Assembly: GCA_030651575.1 (NCBI GenBank)
Contig: JAUSFB010000068.1
Location: forward strand, 154,059-218,058
DNA: 64,000 nucleotides
Source of the DNA: Phaeospirillum sp.
GTDB lineage: Bacteria; Pseudomonadota; Alphaproteobacteria; Rhodospirillales; Magnetospirillaceae
Direction of reading: 5' to 3'
In this document: in pieces, positions 44,277 through 53,121 of the stretch
Layout: the number at the start of each line of letters is the position of its first letter
How positions within the stretch are numbered: position 1 is the first letter of the stretch
The notes under the pieces: generated by a model
The model's input: only the letters and a program-made list of their open reading frames with translations
Database searches by the model: none
Told to the model about the DNA's origin: nothing
Translations under genes and position numbers: made by a program

Positions 44277-44312
44277 AAAAACCCCGGAGCGGATAACCGC
44301 TCCGGGGTTTTC
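44277..44312. terminator. Bidirectional terminator between convergent genes
   Basis: AAAACCCCGGAGCGG and its exact complement are separated by four bases, giving a T-run on either strand. It serves the dehydrogenase on the plus strand and the membrane protein on the minus strand. Confidence 0.9.
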
Positions 44313-44326
44313 CTTGTCCGCCGCGC

Positions 44327-45418
44327 TTATTCGGCGGCGTCGGCGTCTGGGCGCGACAGCGGCCAGAAGGCAAAACCGTCGCCCAGGGCCACGAACACCG
44401 GGAAGGTCACCGACAGCATGGCGGTGGCGATCCACAGGTCGAGGCCGTAGCCGGGCGCGCCGCCGGGCATGGCGCCCATCAGCACGATCGCCGCGGCGGC
44501 GTAGGCCCGATACATGGCCACGGCCAGGACCGTCACCAGAGCCAGCAGCAACATGCCCTTGACCGGCTGGCGAGTGGTCTGGAACGGCGCGGTCTGCATC
44601 ATCACCAGCATGATGAACTCGCCGAACAGGCCGGAGACCGGCACCCGAACCATGTAATCGACCACATCCATGCCCATGACCCTGACGCCCACCGTCCACA
44701 TGGCGGCGGCGATGGCCAGGACCAGAACGGCGTTCAGCAGGCCGAACAGCGGCTGGCGGGACAGGGCGGGGATGGCGGCGGCGATGGTGGCGGTCGGCCA
44801 GAAGTCCAGCAGCACCAGCCCCATGATCACCGACACGGTGGTGACGATGAAGGACAGGGCGTTCCAGGCGGGAAAGGCTCCGCGCGGGTCCAGGGCGGCG
44901 GCGTAGAACGGCGCGCCCTTCATGGCCGAGAAGTCGAAGCCCAGGCGGAAGACCACATAGGTGGTGACGTAGGCCAGGACCAGTACGCCCATGCCGATGA
45001 CGCCAGGATGCTTGGACAGCACCGCCATGGGCCAGCACTGGAACACCGCCACCAGCCAGAAGGCGCTGCATACCGAAACGATGGTGAACATGATGGCGAA
45101 GGGAGTGGGCATTCCGATGCCGCCATTGACCAGCAGCAGGATCACCGGCGTCATGACCATGGCGGCGGCCAGCATCATGGCCAGGATGGCCAGGCCCTTC
45201 ACTGGCTGGCCCATCCGGCCCAGAGCGCCGGGATAGGCGCTTTGCCAGACCAGACCGATGACGATCTGCATGGGAATGGCGCTCATGATCACCTGAGCCA
45301 CCCAGCTGCCGAAGATCGCCGGATTGAATTGAGCGGCAAAGGCCAGGGACAGGCAGACCGCCACCAGGGCGGTGATGATTCCGAGAACGGGCTGCTTTAG
45401 CCCAAGACTGTTCGGCAT
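44327..45418 (-). CDS. Ten-TM membrane protein of unknown family with internal duplication
   Basis: The 363-residue protein is almost entirely hydrophobic, with about ten predicted TM helices. I recognise no transporter family. Two parts are similar: QPVKG followed by a hydrophobic helix occurs at residues 71-75 and again at 284-288. A [CF]WP motif ends helices at residues 128-130, 206-208 and 351-353. This suggests a duplicated five-helix unit. ATG 45418 has GGGGGA upstream; an ATG 12 bases earlier lacks one. It has its own sigma-54 promoter divergent from that of pchC and is flanked by pathway genes. A permease or membrane sensor for p-cresol or 4-hydroxybenzoate is possible but not shown. 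Confidence 0.75.
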   Translation of the reverse strand: MPNSLGLKQPVLGIITALVAVCLSLAFAAQFNPAIFGSWVAQVIMSAIPMQIVIGLVWQSAYPGALGRMGQPVKGLAILAMMLAAAMVMTPVILLLVNGGIGMPTPFAIMFTIVSVCSAFWLVAVFQCWPMAVLSKHPGVIGMGVLVLAYVTTYVVFRLGFDFSAMKGAPFYAAALDPRGAFPAWNALSFIVTTVSVIMGLVLLDFWPTATIAAAIPALSRQPLFGLLNAVLVLAIAAAMWTVGVRVMGMDVVDYMVRVPVSGLFGEFIMLVMMQTAPFQTTRQPVKGMLLLALVTVLAVAMYRAYAAAAIVLMGAMPGGAPGYGLDLWIATAMLSVTFPVFVALGDGFAFWPLSRPDADAAE

Positions 45419-45471
45419 GGTTTCCCCCATCGGGTTTTGTTGATCGCGTCGAGCGCGTTGACCCTTGGAAT

Positions 45472-45487
45472 AGCAACGGCCATGCCA
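45472..45487 (-). promoter_or_regulatory. Sigma-54 promoter of the ten-TM membrane protein gene
   Basis: The minus strand reads TGGCATGGCCGTTGCT, a complete TGGCAY-N5-TTGCW match, 54 bases before the start codon. Confidence 0.85.
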
Positions 45488-45556
45488 GAACTCCCCGTTC
45501 GGGGGCTGGCTCCGAACGGCGGCGGCTGTCGCGGTTCCGGCTGTCTTGTTTCAACC

Positions 45557-45577
45557 CAGTGTCTCGTTTCGCGACAC
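45557..45577 (+). promoter_or_regulatory. Candidate activator site, copy 2 (dyad)
   Basis: The shared 13-mer CAGTGTCTCGTTT is here part of a near-perfect dyad, GTGTCTCG-TTT-CGCGACAC, with one mismatch. It lies between two divergent sigma-54 promoters, about 53 bases from the -24 box of pchC and 70 bases from that of the membrane gene. It probably binds the NtrC-type regulator encoded at 53118. Confidence 0.6.
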
Positions 45578-45629
45578 CTCACCGCCACGGATTGGCGCGC
45601 GAATTCGCGATCCCGGCCCATCTGGGATC

Positions 45630-45645
45630 TGGCACCACCCTTGCA
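45630..45645 (+). promoter_or_regulatory. Sigma-54 promoter of the pch operon
   Basis: TGGCACCACCCTTGCA is identical to the ideal TGGCAC-N5-TTGCA consensus. It lies 71 bases before the start codon of the cytochrome gene. Confidence 0.9.
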
Positions 45646-45715
45646 ATGCCATCCCTTGCAAGTCGGCCATCAAATGATGGATGGCCTGAAAACGGCAAGT
45701 TGGGGGAGGTCGCAA

Positions 45716-46048
45716 GTGAAGAAGAAAATAAATCAAACGGCCGTGCTGGCAGGAATACTCGTCATTGGCGTCGTTGCTTCCGCCATAGCCGGAGACGCCT
45801 TGGCTCAGGCTGCTGGACAATGGCGTGACGCCAATCATGTTTACAGCAAGATTTGCGCGAATTGTCACGAGATCGGGGTTGGTCCCGTCATCAAGGGCCG
45901 CAATCTTGATCCCGATTACTATCAGAGTGTGGTGCGTCACGGCATGCGGGCGATGCCGGCCTTTCGTCCCACCGATGTGGATGACGCGATGCTGAAGCAG
46001 GTCGGCGAGATGCTGTCCAAGAGCCCGGCGCCGGGAGGTTCGAAATGA
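45716..46048 (+). CDS. pchC: Cytochrome c subunit of p-cresol methylhydroxylase
   Basis: This small class I cytochrome c (110 aa precursor) has a signal peptide (cleavage near GDALA, residue 30), the haem motif ICANCHE, and the axial methionine region RAMPAF. Its length and its place before pchF fit the electron-accepting subunit of the flavocytochrome. The start is a GTG at 45716 with GGGGGAGG seven bases upstream; the longer frame from 45437 crosses the promoter. Its stop overlaps the next start as ATGA. Confidence 0.9.
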   Translation: MKKKINQTAVLAGILVIGVVASAIAGDALAQAAGQWRDANHVYSKICANCHEIGVGPVIKGRNLDPDYYQSVVRHGMRAMPAFRPTDVDDAMLKQVGEMLSKSPAPGGSK

Positions 46049-46425
46049 GACTGTCCCGCCGCGCCCTGATCGGGGCGGCGCTGGGTGGCGGCTCGCTTGC
46101 CGCCCTCGGTGCGGTGACGCCGGCCTGGGCGACGCCGTCCGGTGACGGCGCGTCCTCCCTGCTGCTGGTCGATCCCTCGGTGACGGCCGAGACCCGCCGT
46201 GCGCTTGGGAAGGGCGCGGCAAGCCTGACCGTGAAGGGGCCGGAGACCCTGGCCGAGGCCGCCCTTTGGCTGGCGGCCAAGCCGGGGCGGCGGGTGATGG
46301 GGCTGGTCGCCGATGGCGACGGCATCCTGTTTCAGCAGATGGTGCCGCGCGGCAGCGCCCGGTGGCTGTCGCTGACCCATCACGCATCCCCGGTCGCGCT
46401 GATGTCCTTCGTCGTCGCCGGCTAA
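46045..46425 (+). CDS. Small Tat-exported protein in the pchX position
   Basis: The 126-residue protein begins with a twin-arginine-like signal (RLSRRALIGAALGGGS, cleavage near AWA at about residue 29). The mature part of about 97 residues has no family I recognise. In Pseudomonas putida an open reading frame called pchX, of unknown function, lies between pchC and pchF, and this gene takes the same place. Whether the sequences are homologous cannot be judged here. It is translationally coupled to pchC. A chaperone for flavin attachment or subunit docking is a possible role. Confidence 0.7.
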   Translation: MRLSRRALIGAALGGGSLAALGAVTPAWATPSGDGASSLLLVDPSVTAETRRALGKGAASLTVKGPETLAEAALWLAAKPGRRVMGLVADGDGILFQQMVPRGSARWLSLTHHASPVALMSFVVAG

Positions 46426-46445
46426 CAAGAATTCAGGAGAGGCTC

Positions 46446-47993
46446 ATGCCCAGCAAATACATTGCCCTGCCCAAGGGCGTTTCCGAGAAGGCCTTCGACG
46501 CCGCCATCCGCGAATATCGCGAGATCCTGGGCGAGGCCAACGTGTTCACCGACGCCGATCATCTTGCCTCCTACAGCAAGATCATGATTCCCGACAGCAC
46601 CGACAACCACACCCCATCGGCAGCCATCTGCCCGGCCTCGACCGAGGAGGTTCAGCGCTGCGTCGCGGTCTGCAACAAGTACAAGGTTCCGGTCTGGCCG
46701 ATTTCTACCGGGCGCAATCTGGGCTACGGCTCGGCCGCGCCGGGCAGTCGCGGTCAGGTAGTGATGGATCTGCGGCGGATGAACAAAATCATCGAGGTCG
46801 ATCCGGTCCTGTGCACCGCCCTGGTCGAGCCCGGCGTCACCTTCCAGCAGCTCTACGACTATCTTCAGGAGAACAAGATTCCGCTGTGGCTGTCCTGCCC
46901 GGCACCGTCCTCCATCGCCGGCCCGCTGGGCAACGCCGCCGATCGCGGCGTGGGCTATACCCCCTATGGCGAGCACTTCATGTTCTCGTGCGGCATGGAA
47001 GTGGTGATGCCCACCGGCGAGGTGTTGAAGACCGGCATGGGCTCGCTGCCCAATTCCAACACCGCCCAGGTGTTCAAGTGGGGCTATGGCCCCTATCTGG
47101 ACGGCATCTTCACCCAGTCCAATTACGGCATCATCACCAAGATGGGGTTCTGGCTGATGCCGGCGCCGCCGGCCTTCAAGCCCTATGTCATCCGCTATCC
47201 CGAGGAAACCGACATCGTCGATATCGTCGAGACCCTGCGGCCCCTGCGGTTGGCCATGATCATTCCCAACGCGGTGGTGATCGTGCACGCCCTGTGGGAG
47301 TTGGGCTCGTTCCTGAAGCGGGCGGATCACTACACCGGCACCGGCTCGATCCCCGATTCGGTGGTCAAGGACATGGTGACCAAGAACAAGGTCGGCATGT
47401 GGAACGTCTATTGCGGCCTGTACGGCTCGCCCGAGCAGAACGAGGTCAACTGGAACATCATCCAGAATGTGGTCAAGGCCTCGGGCAAGGGGGAGCTGCT
47501 GACCGCCGAGCAGGTGGGTGACGATCCGGTATTCAAATACCGCGCCGATCTAATGCAGGGCAAGATGAACACCGCCGAATTCGGCCTGTACAACTGGCGC
47601 GGCGGCGGGGGATCGGCCTGGTTCGCCCCGGTCAGTCAGGCGCGCGGCAGCGAAACCCTGAAGCAGATGGACATGGCCAAGAAAATCCTCGGCAAGTACG
47701 GCTTCGACTATGTCGCCGAGTTCATCGTCGGCTGGCGCGACATGCACCATATCGTCGATCTGCTCTACGACCGCACCGACCCGGCCCAATTGAAGGCGGC
47801 GCATGACTGCTTCGACGAATTGCTGACCGCCTTCTCCAAAGAGGGCTACGGCACCTATCGGGTCAACACCGCTTTCATGGACAAGGTCGCCGACACCTAT
47901 GGGCCGGTGAAGAAGGAGATCAACCGCAAGATCAAGCGGGCGCTTGATCCCAACGGCATCATCGCGCCCGGTAAGTCCGGCATCTGGAATTAA
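46446..47993 (+). CDS. pchF: p-Cresol methylhydroxylase flavoprotein subunit
   Basis: The 515-residue flavoprotein is of the VAO/PCMH family. The FAD-binding N-terminal half has PISTGRNLGYGSAAPGSRG, and LSCPAPSSIAGPLGNAADRGVG follows. The C-terminal cap domain ends in DPNGIIAPGKSGIW, a family hallmark. Tyr382 in GLYNWRGGGGS is near the position of Tyr384, the covalent FAD attachment site of P. putida PchF, so it is the likely counterpart. The enzyme hydroxylates p-cresol with water through a quinone methide, so it works without oxygen. The ATG at 46446 has AGGAGA upstream; the frame from 46266 lies inside the previous gene. Confidence 0.93.
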   Translation: MPSKYIALPKGVSEKAFDAAIREYREILGEANVFTDADHLASYSKIMIPDSTDNHTPSAAICPASTEEVQRCVAVCNKYKVPVWPISTGRNLGYGSAAPGSRGQVVMDLRRMNKIIEVDPVLCTALVEPGVTFQQLYDYLQENKIPLWLSCPAPSSIAGPLGNAADRGVGYTPYGEHFMFSCGMEVVMPTGEVLKTGMGSLPNSNTAQVFKWGYGPYLDGIFTQSNYGIITKMGFWLMPAPPAFKPYVIRYPEETDIVDIVETLRPLRLAMIIPNAVVIVHALWELGSFLKRADHYTGTGSIPDSVVKDMVTKNKVGMWNVYCGLYGSPEQNEVNWNIIQNVVKASGKGELLTAEQVGDDPVFKYRADLMQGKMNTAEFGLYNWRGGGGSAWFAPVSQARGSETLKQMDMAKKILGKYGFDYVAEFIVGWRDMHHIVDLLYDRTDPAQLKAAHDCFDELLTAFSKEGYGTYRVNTAFMDKVADTYGPVKKEINRKIKRALDPNGIIAPGKSGIWN

Positions 47994-48009
47994 GGGAGGA
48001 ATGAAAATC

Positions 48010-49452
48010 ATGAAGGAATACAAGCTGTTCATCGGCGGCGAGTGGGTTCCGTCCATCGCCGGCGTCATTGACGACAACATCGATCCCGCCACCGGCAAGG
48101 TCTTCGCCCGCGTGCATCAGGCCGGGCTGGACGATCTGGAAAAGGCGGTGGCCGCCGCCCATCTGGCGTCCAAGGATTGGGGCAATACCCTTGCCAACCA
48201 GCGCGAAGCCATCCTGATCAAGGCCGCCGACGTCCTGGCCGCCCGCATTCCCGAGATTGCCGAGGTGCTGCGCTACGAGTCGGGTTCGACCTTCGGAAAA
48301 TCCATGTTCGAGGCGTCGTTTTGCGTCAATTTGCTGCGCAGCGCGGCGGGCGAGTGCCGGCGGATCTTCGGCGAGACCATGCCGTCCGATTCCCCCGGCC
48401 TGTTCTCCATGAGCGTCCGTCGGCCGCTGGGCGTCATCGCCGGCATCGCGCCCTACAACTTTCCCTTCCTGTTAGCCTTCAAAAAGGTCGCCATGGCGCT
48501 GGCCTCGGGTAACGCCTTCGTGCTGAAGCCGTCCTGCCACACGCCGGTCGCCGGCCTGATGATCGCCGAGGTGATGGAGGCGGCCGGCCTGCCCAAGGGC
48601 GTTCTTAACGTCGTTCCCGGTCCCGGCGGCAAGCTGGGCGATGCTTTGATCTCCGATCCCCGCATCAAGATGGTGACCTTCACCGGTTCCACCGAGGTCG
48701 GGCGCATCATCGGTCAGGCGGCGGCCAAGCATTTCAAGAAGTGCACCCTGGAGATGGGCGGCAAAAGCCCGATGATCGTGTTGAAGGACGCCGATATCGC
48801 CTATGCGGTCGATGCCGCCTGTTTCGGCGTCTTCTTGCATCAGGGGCAGGTCTGTATGGTCAATTCACGCCTCATCATCGAGGAACCGGTGTTCGACGCC
48901 TTCTGCCGGGCTTTCTCGGCCAAGGTCAAGACGCTGAAGATGGGCGACCCCCATCACCCCCATACCGTCATCGGGCCGCTGATCAATCAGGCTCAGTGCG
49001 CCGTGGTTCAAAAGCATGTGGACGACGCGGTGGCCAAGGGCGCCAGCCTGCTGAACGGCGGCAAGTCCGAGGGCGCCTTCTACGAGGCCACCGTGCTGGC
49101 CGGCGTTACCAGAGACATGGTGGTCTATCGCGACGAGACCTTTGGGCCGCTGGTCTCCATCATCCGGGCCAAGGATTCCGAAGAGGCGCTGGAAATTGCC
49201 AATGACAGTAATTACGGCCTGTCGGCGGCGGTGATCACCAACGACCTGCAAAAGGCGATGGATCTGTCGCTGCGTCTGGAATCCGGCGCGGTCCACCTTA
49301 ACAACTGCACCATCTACGACGAGCCCCATGTTCCGTTTGGCGGCGTCAAGGAAAGCGGCATGGGACGCGAGGGCGGCCGCTGGTCCATGGAGGAAATGAC
49401 CGAGATTAAATGGATCACCATCCAGATGGGTCAACGCCACTTCCCCTTCTGA
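48010..49452 (+). CDS. Aldehyde dehydrogenase (probable 4-hydroxybenzaldehyde dehydrogenase)
   Basis: The 480-residue enzyme has the ALDH motifs: PYNFPFLLAFKKVAMALASG, FTGSTEVGRIIGQAAA, the catalytic Glu in LEMGGKSPMIV, and the catalytic Cys in HQGQVCMVNSR. It would oxidise 4-hydroxybenzaldehyde to 4-hydroxybenzoate, the step after PchCF. Two ATGs lie in frame; 48010 has GGAGG ten bases upstream, while 48001 is only one base from it. It is directly behind pchF. A hairpin terminator follows its stop codon. Confidence 0.9.
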   Translation: MKEYKLFIGGEWVPSIAGVIDDNIDPATGKVFARVHQAGLDDLEKAVAAAHLASKDWGNTLANQREAILIKAADVLAARIPEIAEVLRYESGSTFGKSMFEASFCVNLLRSAAGECRRIFGETMPSDSPGLFSMSVRRPLGVIAGIAPYNFPFLLAFKKVAMALASGNAFVLKPSCHTPVAGLMIAEVMEAAGLPKGVLNVVPGPGGKLGDALISDPRIKMVTFTGSTEVGRIIGQAAAKHFKKCTLEMGGKSPMIVLKDADIAYAVDAACFGVFLHQGQVCMVNSRLIIEEPVFDAFCRAFSAKVKTLKMGDPHHPHTVIGPLINQAQCAVVQKHVDDAVAKGASLLNGGKSEGAFYEATVLAGVTRDMVVYRDETFGPLVSIIRAKDSEEALEIANDSNYGLSAAVITNDLQKAMDLSLRLESGAVHLNNCTIYDEPHVPFGGVKESGMGREGGRWSMEEMTEIKWITIQMGQRHFPF

Positions 49453-49478
49453 GCCGATAACCTCCCCGGCTCCACCTT

Positions 49479-49508
49479 GGCCGGGTCGCGATATCCCGCG
49501 ACCCGGCC
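49479..49508 (+). terminator. Hairpin terminator/attenuator between aldehyde dehydrogenase and CoA-ligase genes
   Basis: GGCCGGGTCGCG and its exact complement form a 12-bp stem with a six-base loop, followed by GCTTTT. It should lower but need not stop transcription into the ligase gene, which starts 22 bases later. Confidence 0.7.
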
Positions 49509-49530
49509 GCTTTTCCACCGGATACAAAGC

Positions 49531-51072
49531 ATGACGGCATCAACCCGCCAGAAAAGTTCGTCCAACAACGCTTGCGAGCAGATTGCCGGCTGGCAGCGGG
49601 CCGCCGGCCTCGGCGATCAGCCTGCCATCCTGGCCGGGGATCGGGTCATGACCTTTTCCGGTCTCGCGGATTACATCGGCCGGGTCGGCAATGCCCTGCG
49701 AATGGGCGGCGTCGGGCGGGGCGATCGGGTCTTGCTGCTGATGTCCGATTCGCCCGAACTGGTCGCCGCCTATCTGGCGGTGATGAAGATCGGGGCTATC
49801 GTCGTGGCCCTCAACACCCGCTCCAGCGCGCGGGAAATCGGTCACGCCATGACCGACAGCGCCTGTGCCGCGTTTCTGACCGACAGGGCGCTGTTTTCGC
49901 TTTACGAGGCCGCCCTGGCGGTCGGCGATCGTACCCCGCCCCTGGTGGTGAGCGATGTCGCCGCCTTTGCCGCCGGCTGCGACCCGGTCTTGGAGGCCAC
50001 GCCGGTCAGTCCCGCCGATGACGCCTTCATGATTTACACCTCGGGCACCACCGGCGCCGCCAAGGCCGCCATCCACCGTCACGGCGACGTGGTCATCGGC
50101 GACCTGCATCTGCGGCGGAATTTCGGGGTGGTTCCCGGCGATCGGGTGTTTTCCACTTCCAAGCTGTTCTTCGCCTTCGCCCTAGGGCACAGCCTGATCG
50201 GCGCGCTGAAATGCGGCGCCACCATCGTGCTGCACGACGGCTGGCCCGACGCCGGAGCGGTGGACGCGGTGGTCGAGCGTCATGCTCCCACTATTTTGCT
50301 CAGTGTTCCCACCTTGTACCGCAACCTGCTGCGGGCCGAGGTCGTGGCCAAGCCCGCCTTTCGCCGGATCCGCCACTTCATCTCGGCCGGTGAGCGGCTG
50401 CCGGAATCGGTATTCTCGGAATGGTTTAACGCCACTGGCCAGCCCATCTTGGAGGGCATCGGCACCAGTGAGATTGTTTTCCTCGCCATCGCCAACACCC
50501 CGACAGCCTATCGCATGGGATCGTCGGGGCGGCCGATGCCTTGGGCGACGGTCAAACTGGTGGGCGACGACGGCAAGCCGGTGCGCGAGCCGGGCCAGAC
50601 CGGAATCCTCTGGTTGAAGATGGATTCTGTGGCCTCGGGCTATTGGAACCGGCCGGACAAGACCGCCGAGTCGTTTCAGCGCGGCTGGTATCGCACCGGC
50701 GACGTTTTTTCCTTCGACGAGGAGGGGTGGTGGAGCCATCACGGCCGGGGCGACGATATGCTGAAAATCTCGGGGCAATGGGTCAGCCCGGCCGAGATCG
50801 AGGAACATGCTCTCAAACTGTCCGGTGTCGCCGACGTGGCGGCGGTCGGCGTGACCAACGAGGATGGGCTGGTGCGGCTGGGTCTTGCCGTGGTGCGGGG
50901 CGATCACGCCCCCGCTCCGGACATCCTGGAGGCCAATCTGCGTCGGCATTTCGAGCGCAGTCTGTCCATTTACAAGTGTCCTCGGCGCATCCGGTTCGTC
51001 GATGAAATGCCGCGTACGGTCACGGGCAAGCTGCAACGCTTTCGCGTCCGCGACCTGTTCGCGCCAAGCTAG
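49531..51072 (+). CDS. Aryl-CoA ligase (benzoate/4-hydroxybenzoate-CoA ligase family)
   Basis: The 513-residue AMP-forming ligase has MIYTSGTTGAAKAAIHRH, the family motif FFAFALGHSLIGALKCGA typical of benzoate-CoA ligases, YRTGDVFSFDEEGWW, and a C-terminal Lys in RTVTGKLQRF. It activates 4-hydroxybenzoate to its CoA thioester, the entry to anaerobic dearomatisation through benzoyl-CoA. Substrate choice between benzoate and 4-hydroxybenzoate is inferred from neighbours only. The ATG at 49531 lacks a strong ribosome site. Confidence 0.87.
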   Translation: MTASTRQKSSSNNACEQIAGWQRAAGLGDQPAILAGDRVMTFSGLADYIGRVGNALRMGGVGRGDRVLLLMSDSPELVAAYLAVMKIGAIVVALNTRSSAREIGHAMTDSACAAFLTDRALFSLYEAALAVGDRTPPLVVSDVAAFAAGCDPVLEATPVSPADDAFMIYTSGTTGAAKAAIHRHGDVVIGDLHLRRNFGVVPGDRVFSTSKLFFAFALGHSLIGALKCGATIVLHDGWPDAGAVDAVVERHAPTILLSVPTLYRNLLRAEVVAKPAFRRIRHFISAGERLPESVFSEWFNATGQPILEGIGTSEIVFLAIANTPTAYRMGSSGRPMPWATVKLVGDDGKPVREPGQTGILWLKMDSVASGYWNRPDKTAESFQRGWYRTGDVFSFDEEGWWSHHGRGDDMLKISGQWVSPAEIEEHALKLSGVADVAAVGVTNEDGLVRLGLAVVRGDHAPAPDILEANLRRHFERSLSIYKCPRRIRFVDEMPRTVTGKLQRFRVRDLFAPS

Positions 51073-51083
51073 GGGAGGTAGGC

Positions 51084-51272
51084 ATGGATTACAGCTGGGA
51101 CGAAATCGATCTGCTGGCCGATGTTCTCGAAGCCGAGCTGGCGGGTCGGACAATCAACCGGCCGGCGGCGCGCGATCTGGCGCTGCGGGTGGCCGAGCTT
51201 TGCCCCGATATCCAAGCCACCATGGGGCTGGTGGCCCGGCGTATGGTGGGGTGTGTTGAAGCTGGGGAGTAA
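51084..51272 (+). CDS. Small acidic protein of unknown function
   Basis: The 62-residue protein starts 11 bases after the ligase gene with a clear ribosome site (GGGAGG). It is helical and acidic (DEIDLLADVLEAELAGRTINR) and has two Cys. No family is recognised. Its tight spacing suggests it belongs to the pathway or its regulation. Confidence 0.6.
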   Translation: MDYSWDEIDLLADVLEAELAGRTINRPAARDLALRVAELCPDIQATMGLVARRMVGCVEAGE

Positions 51273-51351
51273 AGCATTGTACACAGACTGACCCGGACGC
51301 CGCTTAACGAGCGCCGGGCAAGAAGAAGCCGCCGTGGGAGGGAATTTTGAG

Positions 51352-53121
51352 GTGCAACGTCGGAATTTGAAGCTGCCTGACCTGGTCAGTTTTGACCCGG
51401 AACAAGGACTGATCTCATTTTGTGGACGCCGCGCGGTGTTGGTCCAGGCCGACGCCATGGGAGCCCTGCGCAAGGAGCTGATCGACACGCTTGGCCTCGA
51501 CATCGCCAAGGTGATCCTGACCCGCTTCGGCTATAGCTGCGGCCAGAGTGACGCCCGCCATCTTCACGCCCTGGTGGGTGACGACGTGGTTTCGGAATTC
51601 GTCCTGGCGGGGCCGAAACTGCACATGCTGGAAGGCGTCGTCTGTGTCGAGACCCATGCCCTGCTGATCGATCCCGAGACCGGTCATTACGATATGTCCG
51701 GCATCTGGAAGAACTCCTACGAGGCAGAGCAGCATATCCGCCTGTTCGGCATCTCGGGCGATCCGGCATGCTGGACGGTGGCGGGCTATGCCTCGGGCTT
51801 CTCATCGGTGGCCTTCGACACCCCCATGATCTGCATCGAGGACCATTGCGTGGCGGGAGGGCATACCGAGTGCTCGTGGCGCTTGATCGCCGCGTCGAAA
51901 TGCGGCCCCGAGCACGACGAGCATCGCCGCCTGTTCATGCCGCTCAATCTGCAAGAGCACATCAACGTGCTGGAGCAGAAGGTCCAGCAGCGCACCGCCG
52001 CGCTGGCGGCCTCGGAGTCCCGGTACCGCGACCTGGTGGACAATCTGTCGGAAATCATCTTCAGCCTGGATGGCGATGGGCAGTTGGTTCACCTCAATCG
52101 CGCCGGGCGTTACCGCCTGGGTCTGGCGGCCGATGGCGAGATGGTGCCGCTGGCCCGGCTGATGGCCATGCCGCACCGGCGGCGGCTGGTCCGGTTTTTG
52201 CGGCAGGTCCGGGAAAGCGGGGCCGAGGGGCGGATCGAGCTGGCGCTGCGCAGCCTCCGGGGCGAGGAAATTCCGGCCCAGATGCAGATCAGTCCGGTGA
52301 TGGATGGCGCCCGGCTGGCCGGGTATCGCGGGCTGGCCATCGACATCTCGCAGCGTCAGGCGCGCGAGCGCAAGCTGACCGAGTACGCCTCCAGCCTGGA
52401 AAGCCAACTGGTCCAGGCCACCCGGCTGGCCGGGCTGGGCCAGTTCGCCTCGGGCATCGCCCACGAGATCAACAATCCCATGGGGCTGATCTCGGCCTAT
52501 GCCGAGGATTTGCTCGACACCATCGACAGCGAGGGCGGCGATCTGGACGTCCACCGGCTACGGCGGGGCCTCGCCACCATTCAGGAGCAGGCCTATCGCT
52601 GCAAGTTCATCACTCAGAACGTGTTGTCCTTCGCCCGCGATCAGGTGGTCAATCTGGAGGCGACGGATCTGGGGGCGCTGGTGCGCGACAAGGTCGCCTT
52701 CTTCAGCGACCGGGCCAGGGTCAAGACCCTGGATATCCGGCTGACGGTCAATGACGACTTGCCGCCGGTGCATACCGATCCCAGCCTGATCGGCCAAGTT
52801 CTGCTCAACCTGCTGAAGAACGCGGCCGAGGCCATGGACTCGACCGGCGGCCTGTTCGTCACCCTCGGCCGGTTCCGCAATCGCGCCCGGCTGGAAGTGG
52901 CAGATGATGGGCCGGGGCTGGCCCCGGAGGTCATGGAAAAGGTGTTCGACCCGTTCTTCACCACCAAGGAACCCGATAAGGGAACCGGGCTGGGGTTGTC
53001 CATCTGCTATGGGATCGTCCGCTCGCTGGGCGGAACCATCACTTGCGGCAACCGGACCACCGGGGGAGCCTGGTTCAGGGTCTCGCTGCCACTGTCATCC
53101 GAAGGGAGGATCGACCGATGA
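51352..53121 (+). CDS. Sensor histidine kinase with XylR-N/V4R aromatic-binding module
   Basis: The 589-residue protein begins with the XylR N-terminal domain plus V4R domain: FCGRRAVLVQADAMGALRKELI, FGYSCGQSDA, ACWTVAGYASGFSS and the Cys/His set HCVAGGHTEC. This is the aromatic-effector module otherwise found in XylR and DmpR. A linker helix and a PAS domain (residues about 225-345) follow. The HisKA box is GIAHEINNPMGL and the ATPase boxes are NLLKNAAEAM, DDGPGLA and GTGLGLSI. There is no TM segment, so it is cytoplasmic. GTG 51352 has GGAGGG at suitable distance; GTG 51334 lies in front of that site. It overlaps the regulator gene as ATGA. Confidence 0.9.
   Translation: MQRRNLKLPDLVSFDPEQGLISFCGRRAVLVQADAMGALRKELIDTLGLDIAKVILTRFGYSCGQSDARHLHALVGDDVVSEFVLAGPKLHMLEGVVCVETHALLIDPETGHYDMSGIWKNSYEAEQHIRLFGISGDPACWTVAGYASGFSSVAFDTPMICIEDHCVAGGHTECSWRLIAASKCGPEHDEHRRLFMPLNLQEHINVLEQKVQQRTAALAASESRYRDLVDNLSEIIFSLDGDGQLVHLNRAGRYRLGLAADGEMVPLARLMAMPHRRRLVRFLRQVRESGAEGRIELALRSLRGEEIPAQMQISPVMDGARLAGYRGLAIDISQRQARERKLTEYASSLESQLVQATRLAGLGQFASGIAHEINNPMGLISAYAEDLLDTIDSEGGDLDVHRLRRGLATIQEQAYRCKFITQNVLSFARDQVVNLEATDLGALVRDKVAFFSDRARVKTLDIRLTVNDDLPPVHTDPSLIGQVLLNLLKNAAEAMDSTGGLFVTLGRFRNRARLEVADDGPGLAPEVMEKVFDPFFTTKEPDKGTGLGLSICYGIVRSLGGTITCGNRTTGGAWFRVSLPLSSEGRIDR

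Noticed and set aside
43155..45554. Minus-strand open frame of 799 codons
   Set aside because: It is partly antisense to the alcohol dehydrogenase and partly out of frame with the ten-TM protein; its Arg/Gly/His-rich text has no family.
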